Positions 8,159-17,000 of a stretch of 29,474 bases of DNA are shown one piece after another. How positions within the stretch are numbered: position 1 is the stretch's first letter; each line of letters starts with the position of its first letter. The notes under the pieces were generated by a model that ran no database searches, had not been told where the DNA came from, and saw only the letters and a program-made list of their open reading frames with translations. Made by a program: the position numbers and the translations under genes. Origin of the DNA: CAYNYF01 sp964401385 (GTDB lineage Bacteria; Planctomycetota; Phycisphaerae; SM23-33); the NCBI GenBank assembly GCA_964401385.1, contig CAYNYF010000053.1:1-29474 (forward strand), in the 5' to 3' direction.

Positions 8159-10276
8159 ATGCCGACACTCAAAGCCGCCGACGCCGTCATCGCCGTGAAT
8201 CGCCGCACGGGCTGCCTGCATTCCCTGCGGGTCGGCAAGGCCGCCGTGGAGATGGCCGGGCACGCACCGGCCGGCTTCCTGGAGGTCGCCGACCTCCACG
8301 ACGGGGAAACGTACCATCCCCTTCGCGACAAGTTCACCATCTCCGGCTGGAAGCAGACCTCCGCCGGCGGGAAGAAGACCCTCTCCTTCGTCCAGAAGTA
8401 CAAAGGCGCGGCCTTCCGGATCCAGCAGAGCTTCGTGGAAACTGCCGCCGGCATTCGCTGGGAGGCGTCCCTGCGGCTGCTGCCGGGTGAGAAGAAGAGC
8501 CGCTCCGTGCGGGTCACGTGGGTGCTGCCGATCCCCTGGGGCTGGAAGTTCTGGTCGCCCCAAGACACGTCCGTGCAGGACAGCGACGGCGTCACGCCGC
8601 AGCGCTACGTTTACGGGCACATTTCCTTCCGGCCGTACGGGACGATGATCCCGTTGGTCGCCGCCTGGCCCGGCCCCGGCCGGCGCGGCCGCTCGCCCCG
8701 GAAGCGGGGCGCACGGGCGGGGCTGGTGGCCTTCTCCCCGCCGGAAATCCAGAAGCCTTTCATCAGCTTCGATCTGCACACCCAGCACGCGCCCTCGCCG
8801 GTTCGCGGGATCGACCACGCCTTCGAGGATCTCTCGCAGCTCCGCATCACCCATCACCTGGTGGGCCTGCGCCCGCCCGGCAAGGGCAGTGCCGCCGGCA
8901 AGGAGCTGCGCCTGGCCGTCTGCCTGGCCGGCACAAAGCCGGACTGGCGCTGTAGCCTGGGCCACTACGTCAAAAGCTACCCCGAGCTGTTCGAGCCGAT
9001 CCCGGCCACGCGCAAGGTCGAGGGCATGTACGGCATCACCAACCCCACCCGCCTGGCACGAGGCCACCTGGCCAGGATGAAGAAGGCCGGCGTGACCTTC
9101 GTCGAGGTCCACGGGCACTTCCCCGAATACAGCGTCTACATGAGCCGGGAGGCCCTCAAGGACCCCAAGCTCACCTGGCGCTGCCGCCCGCACCCGGGCA
9201 AGAGGCTCTCCCTCGCCGGCAACCGCCAGTGCATCCGAAGGCTCAAGGCCGCCGGCATCGCCCCGTTCATGTACTGGTACAACTGCCACGCCAAGCCCGA
9301 CACCATTCGAAGGCTCTGGCGCCGCGAGCCCATGCGCGACGAGCGCGGGCGGGTGATGCTGAAGTGGCACGAGGAGCCGGCCCTGCACGGGGCGCCCGAG
9401 AGCCCCTACGGCCGCCACCTCATGGAGCAGATGGATTTGATGCTGGAGGCCTATCCCGGCATGGCCGGACTGTTCGTGGACAACTACGCCATCGAGATGA
9501 TCGACTTCGCCCACGACGACGGCGTGACCATGGTGCACGATCGGCCCGCCTACGACCTCAACCGCAACCACCAGCTTCTCGGCCCGCCGTGCTTTCAGAA
9601 GGCCCACGAAGCCGACAAGGTCATCATGGTCAACAAGATCTCGACCATCGAGAGCCTGCGCGGGGCGGACATGGTGCTGGCCGAGACGCGCGGAGTCGCC
9701 TCGCTGCGGAAGCACGCCCTGGCCTGCGTGTATCGCCCGCTGTTTCCGCTGGGGATGGAGCTGCCGCCGGGCCCGCATGGCCTGGAGCGCGGGCTCCAGC
9801 ACCTGCTGCTGTTGGGCTGCATACCCGACGACCGCCTCTACCGCCAGGGCCCCCAGACCATGCGCGCCTATCGCCCGCTGACCGACGCCATGATCGGCAA
9901 GCGCTGGGTGCTGGAGTTCGACCCGCTGGAGGTCTCCCGGCGTGTCGCGGGCAAGCCGGTGGAGGTGCCCGAGGGCGTTCGGGCGGAGGTCTTCCGAATT
10001 GACCGGCACGCCCCGCACGGCGGGAGCGTCGTGGTGTCCGTGGTGGACCTGAACCGCTCCTGGAAGGAAAAGGAGTTTACCAAAGGCCTGCTGGTGAAGG
10101 TCCGACTGCCCGAGGCGGCGCGGCTCAAGAAGGCCACCTGGCTGGCGGTCGAGGGCTCCGGCCGGAGGCGCGGTACCTGCAAGATGCGGCGCAGCGGCAA
10201 GGAGATTACAATCCAGCTTCCGCCGCTGGGGGCCGCGGGAATCCTCCGGCTTGGAGCAGTCAACTCTTTCCTGTAG
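8159..10276 (+). CDS. Putative TIM-barrel glycoside hydrolase, family not recognised
   Basis: 705 residues without a signal peptide. The first about 270 residues look like a beta-sandwich of the kind that precedes the catalytic barrel in GH31/36/97-type enzymes (aromatic and charged, DLHDGETYHPL, IPWGWKFWSPQD). From about residue 285 a barrel-like region follows: MKKAGVTFVEVHGHFPEY, AAGIAPFMYWYNCHAKPD, GMAGLFVDNYAIEMIDFAH, ADKVIMVNKIST, ADMVLAETRG. The acidic residues at predicted strand ends, Asp441 (FVDNY) and Glu509 (LAETRG), are candidate catalytic residues. A C-terminal beta domain closes the protein. It is divergent from the operon with a GH51 enzyme, 93 bases away, which fits glycan breakdown. 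GGGAG lies ahead of the ATG with a short spacer. The assignment rests on fold pattern only; it could instead be a non-enzymatic melibiase-like protein. Confidence 0.6.
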   Translation: MPTLKAADAVIAVNRRTGCLHSLRVGKAAVEMAGHAPAGFLEVADLHDGETYHPLRDKFTISGWKQTSAGGKKTLSFVQKYKGAAFRIQQSFVETAAGIRWEASLRLLPGEKKSRSVRVTWVLPIPWGWKFWSPQDTSVQDSDGVTPQRYVYGHISFRPYGTMIPLVAAWPGPGRRGRSPRKRGARAGLVAFSPPEIQKPFISFDLHTQHAPSPVRGIDHAFEDLSQLRITHHLVGLRPPGKGSAAGKELRLAVCLAGTKPDWRCSLGHYVKSYPELFEPIPATRKVEGMYGITNPTRLARGHLARMKKAGVTFVEVHGHFPEYSVYMSREALKDPKLTWRCRPHPGKRLSLAGNRQCIRRLKAAGIAPFMYWYNCHAKPDTIRRLWRREPMRDERGRVMLKWHEEPALHGAPESPYGRHLMEQMDLMLEAYPGMAGLFVDNYAIEMIDFAHDDGVTMVHDRPAYDLNRNHQLLGPPCFQKAHEADKVIMVNKISTIESLRGADMVLAETRGVASLRKHALACVYRPLFPLGMELPPGPHGLERGLQHLLLLGCIPDDRLYRQGPQTMRAYRPLTDAMIGKRWVLEFDPLEVSRRVAGKPVEVPEGVRAEVFRIDRHAPHGGSVVVSVVDLNRSWKEKEFTKGLLVKVRLPEAARLKKATWLAVEGSGRRRGTCKMRRSGKEITIQLPPLGAAGILRLGAVNSFL

Positions 10277-10324
10277 CCTCCCAGGCCGGCTGCGGCGTCG
10301 TCTGGCTGCGTCAGGCTGCATCGA

Positions 10325-10339
10325 CAACCCACTGGGTTG
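10325..10339. repeat. Short inverted repeat between convergent genes
   Basis: CAACCC-act-GGGTTG forms a perfect six-base stem with a three-base loop in the 188-base gap between two convergent genes. Upstream of it, GGCTGC occurs three times (10291-10320 region). There is no T-tract, so it is a weak terminator candidate for either strand. It may be part of a dispersed intergenic repeat, which cannot be judged from one copy. Confidence 0.35.
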
Positions 10340-10464
10340 CCTGCTTCGCCTTCCTTGCCAGACTCGTCCTCGCTCGACCTGGAACGCCACATTAAATCGT
10401 TAACTGCTCTAGCCGCTGAGGTCGGGCTGATCGTTGCACGCGCGAGGCGGCGGGGGGAAGGCGG

Positions 10465-11193
10465 CTACTGGGCCACGCGGTCGGCCTCTTGGAGGATCTC
10501 GTCCAGGCGGGCGAAGGGGTTGGCGATGTCTTGCGCGCGGAGGGTGAACCTGGCCGAGGTGTTCTCGAACGTCTTGGCGTGGCCGTCGACGAAGCCGATG
10601 TTGACCAGCTCGCCGCGATGGTTGGTCCGCTGGGGCAGCCCCGGCATGAGGCTGTTGAGGTCCATCAGCAGGGCCTTGGCGGGCAGGCCGGCGTCGTTGT
10701 TGCCGAGGTCGCCAATCCTGGCCGAAGTGGCTTGGTCGAGCTGGCGGTAGAGATAGGAGCCGTGGGCGTCTTCGCCGCCGCGGGCGCGGAGCTTCTCCAG
10801 CTCCTCTTGCGGGTCGGATGAATCGTCGTCGGGGCAGAAGAAACCATTCTCGTTCTGCCACTGGGACCGGATCAGGGCGCCGCAGCCGTTGTAGGCGGCC
10901 AGCTTGCCGATCCAGAGCTGATTGGTGGCGATGCTGTCATAGGGAAGCGGCGGCATGGGCGGGTCCATCGGCGCCGACGGCCCGGCCGGCAGCCGCCCGC
11001 GGTTGGCCCCGGCGTACATGTACAGCGCCCGCACCTGCCCGCCCAAGCGGGTTAGACACAGCACCTGGCGGCTGTGCCGTCTGACTTGGCCCAGCGTCGG
11101 AAGAAGCATGCTCACCAGCAGCGCGATGATGCTGACGACCACCAGCAGCTCGATGAGGGTGAAGCCGCGCCTGGACTTGACTGCGCAAGCCAT
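10465..11193 (-). CDS. Pseudopilin-like protein with prepilin N-terminus (DUF1559/H-X9-DG type)
   Basis: 242 residues. The N-terminus KSRRGFTLIELLVVVSIIAL is a class III prepilin signal: cleavage by prepilin peptidase is expected after Gly10, leaving Phe+1 and Glu+5, followed by one hydrophobic helix. The rest is a globular domain as in the large planctomycete families secreted by type II-like machinery. Near the C-terminus NHRGELVNIGFVDGH resembles the H-X9-DG signature, but the spacing from His to Asp-Gly is ten residues, one more than usual. The frame stays open to 11412, but the upstream part is arginine/proline-rich and lacks a leader, so the ATG next to the prepilin signal is chosen. 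It has no good ribosome-binding site. It stands alone, downstream of two tRNA genes. Confidence 0.8.
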   Translation of the reverse strand: MACAVKSRRGFTLIELLVVVSIIALLVSMLLPTLGQVRRHSRQVLCLTRLGGQVRALYMYAGANRGRLPAGPSAPMDPPMPPLPYDSIATNQLWIGKLAAYNGCGALIRSQWQNENGFFCPDDDSSDPQEELEKLRARGGEDAHGSYLYRQLDQATSARIGDLGNNDAGLPAKALLMDLNSLMPGLPQRTNHRGELVNIGFVDGHAKTFENTSARFTLRAQDIANPFARLDEILQEADRVAQ

Positions 11194-11320
11194 CTCGGCC
11201 GGAGGAAATGCAAAGCCGGTGCCAGGAGGCCGCCGCCGACTTCGTGCCGGTTCCGCCGGCCGAGGCCGCGCCGGCCGAAGACCGGAGCCAGTCACGTCTT
11301 GTCCACGCCGGTCAGAATCT

Positions 11321-11342
11321 GTCCGCCGCGAACGCGGCAGAC
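11321..11342 (-). terminator. Hairpin after the tRNA pair, weak terminator candidate
   Basis: GTC-c-GCCGC-gaac-GCGGC-a-GAC forms an eight-pair stem with one internal mismatch, 47 bases past the tRNA-Tyr 3' end. No T-run follows on the minus strand, so termination is uncertain. It could also lie in the leader of the pseudopilin gene. Confidence 0.25.
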
Positions 11343-11388
11343 TGACTGCGGAGGAGCACTCCCCCCGTGATCGAGCTGAGCCTTCGAA

Positions 11389-11471
11389 TGGGAGCGGGTG
11401 GATTCGAACCACCGTAGGCGTACGCCGGCAGATTTACAGTCTGCTCCCTTTGTCCACTCGGGCACACTCCC
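11389..11471 (-). tRNA. trnY: tRNA-Tyr (anticodon GTA)
   Basis: Read on the minus strand, the gene has an acceptor stem GGGAGTG pairing with CGCTCCC (one G-T wobble) and discriminator A73. Stem GCAGA/TCTGC encloses the loop CTGTAAA, giving anticodon GTA. It has the long variable arm of class II tRNAs and a T arm with GGTTCGAATCC. The 83-base length fits tRNA-Tyr. CCA is not encoded. It decodes both tyrosine codons. Confidence 0.95.
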
Positions 11472-11526
11472 GGGACCGTTCCGTCCGGAGCGAGCAACCA
11501 TAGTAAGCTCCACGGCTCTGTCAAGG

Positions 11527-11552
11527 CCTGCCCGCAAGTCCTGCCCGCAAAT
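11527..11552. repeat. Tandem 13-base repeat between the two tRNA genes
   Basis: CCTGCCCGCAAGT is followed directly by CCTGCCCGCAAAT, two copies differing at one base. A related inverted sequence (GGCAGGCGGGC) starts shortly after, so the region can fold. It lies in the 164-base spacer of a probable tRNA-Thr/tRNA-Tyr transcript and may be a processing or structural element. Confidence 0.6.
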
Positions 11553-11635
11553 CGGCAGGCGGGCGGCTGGCGGGCGCCGGGCAGTTGCCGCCGCGGAGGC
11601 CCGGACGGTCTGAGGCGGCGTGCCGCCTCGCGTCA

Positions 11636-11707
11636 AGCCAGCGGAGGGATTCGAACCCGCAACCCCGGCTTTACAAAAGCCGTGCTCTACCGTTGAGCTA
11701 CGCTGGC
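11636..11707 (-). tRNA. trnT: tRNA-Thr (anticodon TGT)
   Basis: On the minus strand the acceptor stem GCCAGCG pairs perfectly with CGCTGGC. The D arm is TAGCTCAACGGTAGAGCA. The anticodon stem CGGCT/AGCCG encloses TTTGTAA, giving anticodon TGT for ACA-type codons. The T arm contains GGTTCGAATCC. The gene is 72 bases long, with T at the discriminator position and no encoded CCA. It lies 164 bases before tRNA-Tyr in the same direction, so the two are probably co-transcribed. Confidence 0.95.
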
Positions 11708-11789
11708 GATGTAGACGGACACCACAGGCGCCGTCGGGCACGCCGGCGTGCAGGCTTTAGACGCCGGTCCGACGATCTCCGGAGATGGG

Positions 11790-11795
11790 ATTATA
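11790..11795 (-). promoter_or_regulatory. Perfect TATAAT box upstream of the tRNA pair
   Basis: TATAAT on the minus strand abuts the stop codon of the BY-kinase gene (stop at 11798-11796) and lies about 83 bases before tRNA-Thr. Such an AT-rich hexamer stands out in this GC-rich DNA. No TTGACA-like box is visible at 16-18 bases, so support is partial. The 12-base palindrome ATCTCCGGAGAT (11775-11786) lies just downstream, near the predicted start of transcription. Confidence 0.35.
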
Positions 11796-13991
11796 CTACG
11801 GCAGCGCCCGCCGATGGTACTCGTAGAATGTCTGGTAATTCTTGCGGAGGTAGCCGCCGGCGGTGGTGCGCACGCCCTGGAGGACGATTCCCACCACGTG
11901 GGCGCCGATGCGGGCGAGCTGCTCGGCGGCCTTCTGGACCATGCCGACGTTGTTGCTTCCGGCCCGGACGACGAGGATGGTGCCGTCGACCTGCGTGCTG
12001 AGGACACGGGCGTCGGCCACTACCATCACCGGGGAGCCGTCGATGAGCACCTGGTCGTACTCGGCCGACATCTCCGAGACGAGCTGGCGCATGCTGTCCG
12101 ATCCCAGCAGCTCCGTCGGGTTCGGCGGCAGCGGGCCCGAGGCAATCACGGACAGGTTGGGCACGCCGGTGGGGGAGACCACGTCGCGCCAGGCGGCCTG
12201 TCCGACCAGGGCCGACGACAGCCCGGCCTCGGCCGCCTCGGGGAACACTTCCCGAATGGCCGGCTGGCGGAAGTTGGCGTCGAGGACCAGGACGCGCCGA
12301 CCGGACTGGGCCATGGACACGGCCAGGTTCAGCACCACCGTGGTGCGCCCGTCCTCCGGCGCCGGACTGGTCACCAGCAGGCTGCGGCGCTGGTGGGCCG
12401 GGCCGCTGAACAGCAGGTTCGTCCGCAACTGTCGGAATGCCTCCGCCGCCGGCGATTGCGGCGCCAGCAACGTCACCCGGCGGAAGTCCTCGATCTCCTC
12501 GTCCAGATCGTCGCTGTGGGGAATCATCCCCAGCAGGGGCAAATCGATGCGTCGGGCGATGTCGCCGGGGTTCTTGACGTAGGGGTCGGAAAGCTCCAGC
12601 AGGAAGGCCAGGCCGAAGCCCAGCACCAGCCCGGCGACCGCGCCCAAAGGCAGCATGATCTTCCACTTGGGGGCGTAGGCCTCCCGCGGCTCGGTGGCGT
12701 TGGCCGCCATGGTGACCGGGCTGATCTCTCCTGCTTCTCCCGGGCGGAGCCCGCTGACCATCAGCTCCTTTTCCTGAAGTCCCTGTTCGATCCGGCCGAG
12801 GCTCTTTCGTATCTCGTCGCTCTCCTGGGTCATGGCCTCGATGCGTCCGAGCGAATCCTCCAGGTCGCGTGCCTCGTCCTTGGCCTCGCGCAGGCGGTCC
12901 TTCAACTCCACCAACTGTTCGGTGGCGATGGCGTAGCGCATCTGCCGCTCCGCGCCGAGCCTCTCGGCCTGGGTCTGAATCACCGAGGCCTGCCTAGACT
13001 CGGCCTGTCGCGCCATCGACTCGATCATGGTCGTCAGATTCAGCACGGCGCGGTGATTATCGCCGTACTTCCGCTTGGCGTTGTCCAGGGCCGTCTCCAG
13101 CTCGGTCTTTCGCACCCTCAGGGCGGTCAGTTCGCGATCGAACTCCAGTGCCTGGAGGACCTCGGGGCTTTTGGCCAAGCCCCCGAGCTCCTCATCCCGA
13201 TAGGCTTTCAGGGCGGCAGCCGCCTGGGCCTGGAGCATCTCCGCGTCGCCGACCTGCCGGGCGAGCATCTGCAATTTGATGGAAACCAGGCTCTGGCGCT
13301 CGCGCATGGCTGCGATGGGGCCCTTCTTCCGCTCGGTGGCGATATCATTGGAAAGGACCCGCCGTCGGTTTGTCAGATGGGTCTGCTCGTTTTTCAATGT
13401 GGCAATCTGTCGCTCGCGCTCCCGGCGAGCGTCCTCGCCGGTGAACTTGACGAAACTGGTGGCCAGGGCGTTGACGATATCCGGCAGTTCCTTCTTGTTG
13501 GTGCCCGTCATAACCAGGCCGATGTGGTCGGTCTCGGGCCTGACGGAGATGGTAATCGCCTCGTCCAGGGCGATATAGATTTCCTTTTTGTTCTTTGCGT
13601 ACCAGCTCGTCTTCGTGATGCGCAGATCCTTGACGGCGTCCTCCAGAACCTTCTGGTGTTTGACCAGGGCGGCCAGGCTGCGCTTGTATCGCTCGATGAT
13701 CTCGGTGGCGTACATGGGCGCCTGCTGGGCCCGAAGGATGGTGGTCTGCGGAGGGGAGACCCGCAGCAGCGCCTCGGCTCTGTACAGCGGGGCGTACATG
13801 GACCACAGAAACGTCGCCACCGCGACCACGCTCATGCAGATCACGAACGTCAGAATGATCAACCACTTGCGCTTGCGGATGATCCGGACCATTTCGCGCG
13901 GGTTGATTCCCGCGCTGGGTCGGGGTCGAATCTGCCGCTGAACCGGTGCGGCAAATCGCGGCGGCTGGTCACGCGTTGGTATCAGCGTCAT
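11796..13991 (-). CDS. Wzz/BY-kinase-type polysaccharide chain-length protein with degenerate ATP site
   Basis: 731-residue inner-membrane protein of the GumC/ExoP/Wzc class, which controls chain length and export of polysaccharide. A Wzz-type first membrane helix lies at about 42-66 (KWLIILTFVICMSVVAVATF). A long periplasmic coiled-coil region follows to about 430, and the second helix (LPLGAVAGLVLGFGLAFLLEL) runs into a cytoplasmic BY-kinase domain. Its Walker A reads APEDGRTT, with Arg549 where the essential Lys should be. Walker A' reads VLDANFRQP, with Asn573 in place of the second Asp. Walker B (VLIDGSPV) is kept. The C-terminal tyrosine cluster is kept (Tyr714, 719, 723, 725). It may be a weak or inactive kinase. 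Last gene of the operon, 15 bases after the TPR gene; its GGAAGG leader overlaps the junction. Confidence 0.9.
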   Translation of the reverse strand: MTLIPTRDQPPRFAAPVQRQIRPRPSAGINPREMVRIIRKRKWLIILTFVICMSVVAVATFLWSMYAPLYRAEALLRVSPPQTTILRAQQAPMYATEIIERYKRSLAALVKHQKVLEDAVKDLRITKTSWYAKNKKEIYIALDEAITISVRPETDHIGLVMTGTNKKELPDIVNALATSFVKFTGEDARRERERQIATLKNEQTHLTNRRRVLSNDIATERKKGPIAAMRERQSLVSIKLQMLARQVGDAEMLQAQAAAALKAYRDEELGGLAKSPEVLQALEFDRELTALRVRKTELETALDNAKRKYGDNHRAVLNLTTMIESMARQAESRQASVIQTQAERLGAERQMRYAIATEQLVELKDRLREAKDEARDLEDSLGRIEAMTQESDEIRKSLGRIEQGLQEKELMVSGLRPGEAGEISPVTMAANATEPREAYAPKWKIMLPLGAVAGLVLGFGLAFLLELSDPYVKNPGDIARRIDLPLLGMIPHSDDLDEEIEDFRRVTLLAPQSPAAEAFRQLRTNLLFSGPAHQRRSLLVTSPAPEDGRTTVVLNLAVSMAQSGRRVLVLDANFRQPAIREVFPEAAEAGLSSALVGQAAWRDVVSPTGVPNLSVIASGPLPPNPTELLGSDSMRQLVSEMSAEYDQVLIDGSPVMVVADARVLSTQVDGTILVVRAGSNNVGMVQKAAEQLARIGAHVVGIVLQGVRTTAGGYLRKNYQTFYEYHRRALP

Positions 13992-14006
13992 GGCCTAATC
14001 CTTCCG

Positions 14007-17000
14007 TCAGAGGCCCCCGCCAAGCCGAGCGATGGCTTCGCGCAGCTCTTGGTATTGGGGGTTCTTCGGATCGTCCTTTACCAGTTCCCAGGCGGCCCGG
14101 TACTGGCGCAGGGCTTCCTCTTTCCTGTTCAGCTTCTCGTAGACGTTGCCCAAGTGCAGCAGATTGCCCGGAAGCCGCTCCGCGGAAACGGACCGATTCA
14201 ACACCTCTGTGGCCTGTACCAGGTCTCCCTTCCGCAGCAGCACCACGCCGTAGGTGTCAAGCACATTGGGATTGTCCGGCAGCAGCTCGACCGCCTTCCT
14301 GGCGTAGGGCAGGGCTTCGTCGGGCTTGTTCAAATGGACGGCGATCGCCCACGCCAGGTTGTTCAACGTGGCGGCGTCCTCGGGCTGGAGCTTCAGCGAC
14401 TGCTCGTATGCCTGGCGGCTCTTTTGGTATTGGCCCAGGTTGCTGTGGGTCAGCCCGAGTCGCTGGTGCGTCTGGGCCTTCTGGGAATCCGTCTGGGCCT
14501 GGCCCAGCGCCTTCTCGAACTGCTTGGTTGCGCCCTGAAAATTCTCTTGCTGGACCATGAGATCGCCGACCGCGAACGGCAGCTCCCAGTCCTCCGGCCG
14601 CAGCGACGTCCAACGCTTCAGGTTGGCCACGGCCTGATCCAGGGCGTATGCCTTGGTGACCTGCCGGATGATAAAGGGAAGCTGCTGCGGCTGGGCGGCC
14701 TTGAGGGCGGCGGTGAAGTCCGCTTCGGCCTCGGGCTGCTTGTTCGCATTGGCGTGGGCCCGGCCGGAGACCGCCATCGCCGGCGCGGCCAGCGGGTGTC
14801 CGCGCAGAGAACGGCAAGTGCGGATGGCTTCGTCGTATTGTCCGGCCTCGACGAGGACATCCGACAGACGCACGGCAAAGATCGGCTGCCGTTCGGGACG
14901 GGCGAGCTTGACCGCCTCGCGCAGCGGGGCGATGGCCCGGGCCGGCTGGCCCTGCTGGAGCCACTTCTCGGCGGCCATGTCCGGGAAGAACGCATCGTTC
15001 GGATACGCCTTGCGGCCCTCGGCAATCGCCTGGTCCATCTGCGACCAGCGCTTGTGACGCAGGCACAGCCGCACCCGCTGCCGCAGCGCCGGGGGGTAGT
15101 TCGCATTCTCGGCCAGGACGCTTGCCAGGACCCCGTCGGCGTCGCCGAAGTTTCCCATGCTGTCGTAGAGCTTGGCCAATCGCATGGCGATCTGCGGGGA
15201 AGTGCGCATGCGCAGGCCTCTGATTCGCTCCAGGTCGCCGACCGCCCGGGATTTCTGCCCGGTCGACCAGTGCTGCTCGGCGCTGTAGACCAGCGCCAGC
15301 AGGTGGTTCGGCTTGACGCGCAGGGCCTTGTCCAGTGCTTCCCTGGCCTTGGCGAATTCATCTTGGTGGAAGTATGAGGCGCCCTGAAGGGCCAGGGCGT
15401 CGGGGTTGCCGGCGTCTTCCTTGAGGAGGCGGTCGATGCGCTGCTGGGCCTGCTCGAACTGGCCGGCCTGAATCCGGTAGAGGATGAGCTTCTGCTCGGA
15501 GACGGCGGAAGCCTTCTTCCCGACACGGCGGAGGTACTCCTCCTGGTAATCGGCCGCCTGGGCGTATTTCCGCTGCCGCTCGGCGAACTGGGCCACTCTC
15601 AGATAGGCGCGCCCTTCCTTGTCGGCCTTGAGGGCCTTCTCATATACGGTCGTGGCCTGGTCGATCCTGCCGGCGTTCTCCAGGTATCCGCCCCACAGCA
15701 GGTAGGCCTGGGTCTTGTTGGCGGACGTTCTGGCATACTCGGCCAGCATGCCCTGGGCCTGTACGTCGCGGTCGGTCCGGCGGAGGAAGTCCGTCAGCGC
15801 CCACAGCGAGCGGGCGTCGCCCCGGGAGATTTTGTAGATCTCCTGGTACTGTCGCTCTGCCTTGTTGAGCTGTTTGGCCTGCTCGTACAGCGCCGCCAGG
15901 TGGTACAGGTTGGCCAGGTTGTTCGGGCGGGACTGCCGCGTCTGCTCCCGGATCCTGATGACCTTCTGCGGGTCTTCGCGGGCGTCCTGGAGCTGTAGAT
16001 ACCGCTCGCGGATGCCGGCGTTGGTGGGAACGAACCGGTAGGCAAGCTCCACCCATCGCTGGTACTCGCTGGTGGTGCTGATCTTCTCGGCCACCGCCAC
16101 CAGCCCCAGCAACGCCTTGACGTTGGAGGGGTTCAGTTCGTAGGCCGCCTCGTATTCGTCCCGGGCCTGTTCGAAGCTCTCGGCGAAGTAATGGCAATCG
16201 CCGAGCAGGGCGTGGGCCTCGCTGAAGGTCGGACGGGCTGCCAGGGCCTCGCCGGCCAGCTCAATGGCCTTGGAATAATCCTTCCGGGCGACGGCAATCT
16301 GGGCTGCGTAGTATTTCCCGCCGGCGTTGTCGAGGTCGTGCTTGGCGGCGCGGTCGGCATACTTGGCGGCGGTGTCAAAGTCCGACCTGCTCAAGGCGTA
16401 GGCGAACATCCGCTCGATTACGGCGCGGTTGTCGGGGTCCTCGGCCTCGGCTAATTTGAGCTGCTGGATGTACTCTTTTCCCCTTCCGAAGGAAAGGTAG
16501 ATCACGGCCTTGCTCAAGGCCTGCCGGACCGGGTCGGAGATCTTCTCGGCCAGCTCCAACTGATAGGCCAGCAGTTTGGACCGGTCGGTCTCGAGCAGCA
16601 TCGCCAATTGCTGTTGCACGTCAGGCTTGTCTTTGAACGTGGCCAGGGCCTGTTGCAGCAGAGCCCGTGCCTTGGCCGTGTCCTTGCGCTGCTCGTACCA
16701 CTTGATCAACTGAACGATCGCCCGCACGGCTTTGGGCTCCCTGGCCAGCAGGTCCGAGGCCAGCATGATCGCCGCTTCCGGGTCCCCATCCAGCCAGAGC
16801 TGCTGGGCCCGCCGCAGGAACAGATCGGCGGTGTAACTGTCAAGGGTCCGCACCGCCGGCGGAATCCCCTCGCGCTTGCCGGTGAGGCATTCCAAAGCCG
16901 CCTCCAGCGATATGCCCTGCTCGTTGTGCGGCTCCTGCTTCAGAACGTCCTTGAGGATGCTCTGGGCCCGGTCGTACTGACGGTAATCGACGTACAGCCT

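Noticed and set aside
11194..11412. Extension of the pseudopilin frame to 11412, across the tRNA-Tyr 3' end
   Set aside because: It would place 73 Arg/Pro-rich residues before a prepilin signal and run into the tRNA gene.
733..15377. Very long open frames opposite real genes (for example 5009-8119, 8108-10390 and 11748-15377)
   Set aside because: They mirror the genes on the other strand, have Gly/Arg/Ala/Val-rich sequence without domains, and arise because stop codons are rare opposite GC-rich codons. The sense frames carry signal peptides, catalytic motifs and ribosome-binding sites.
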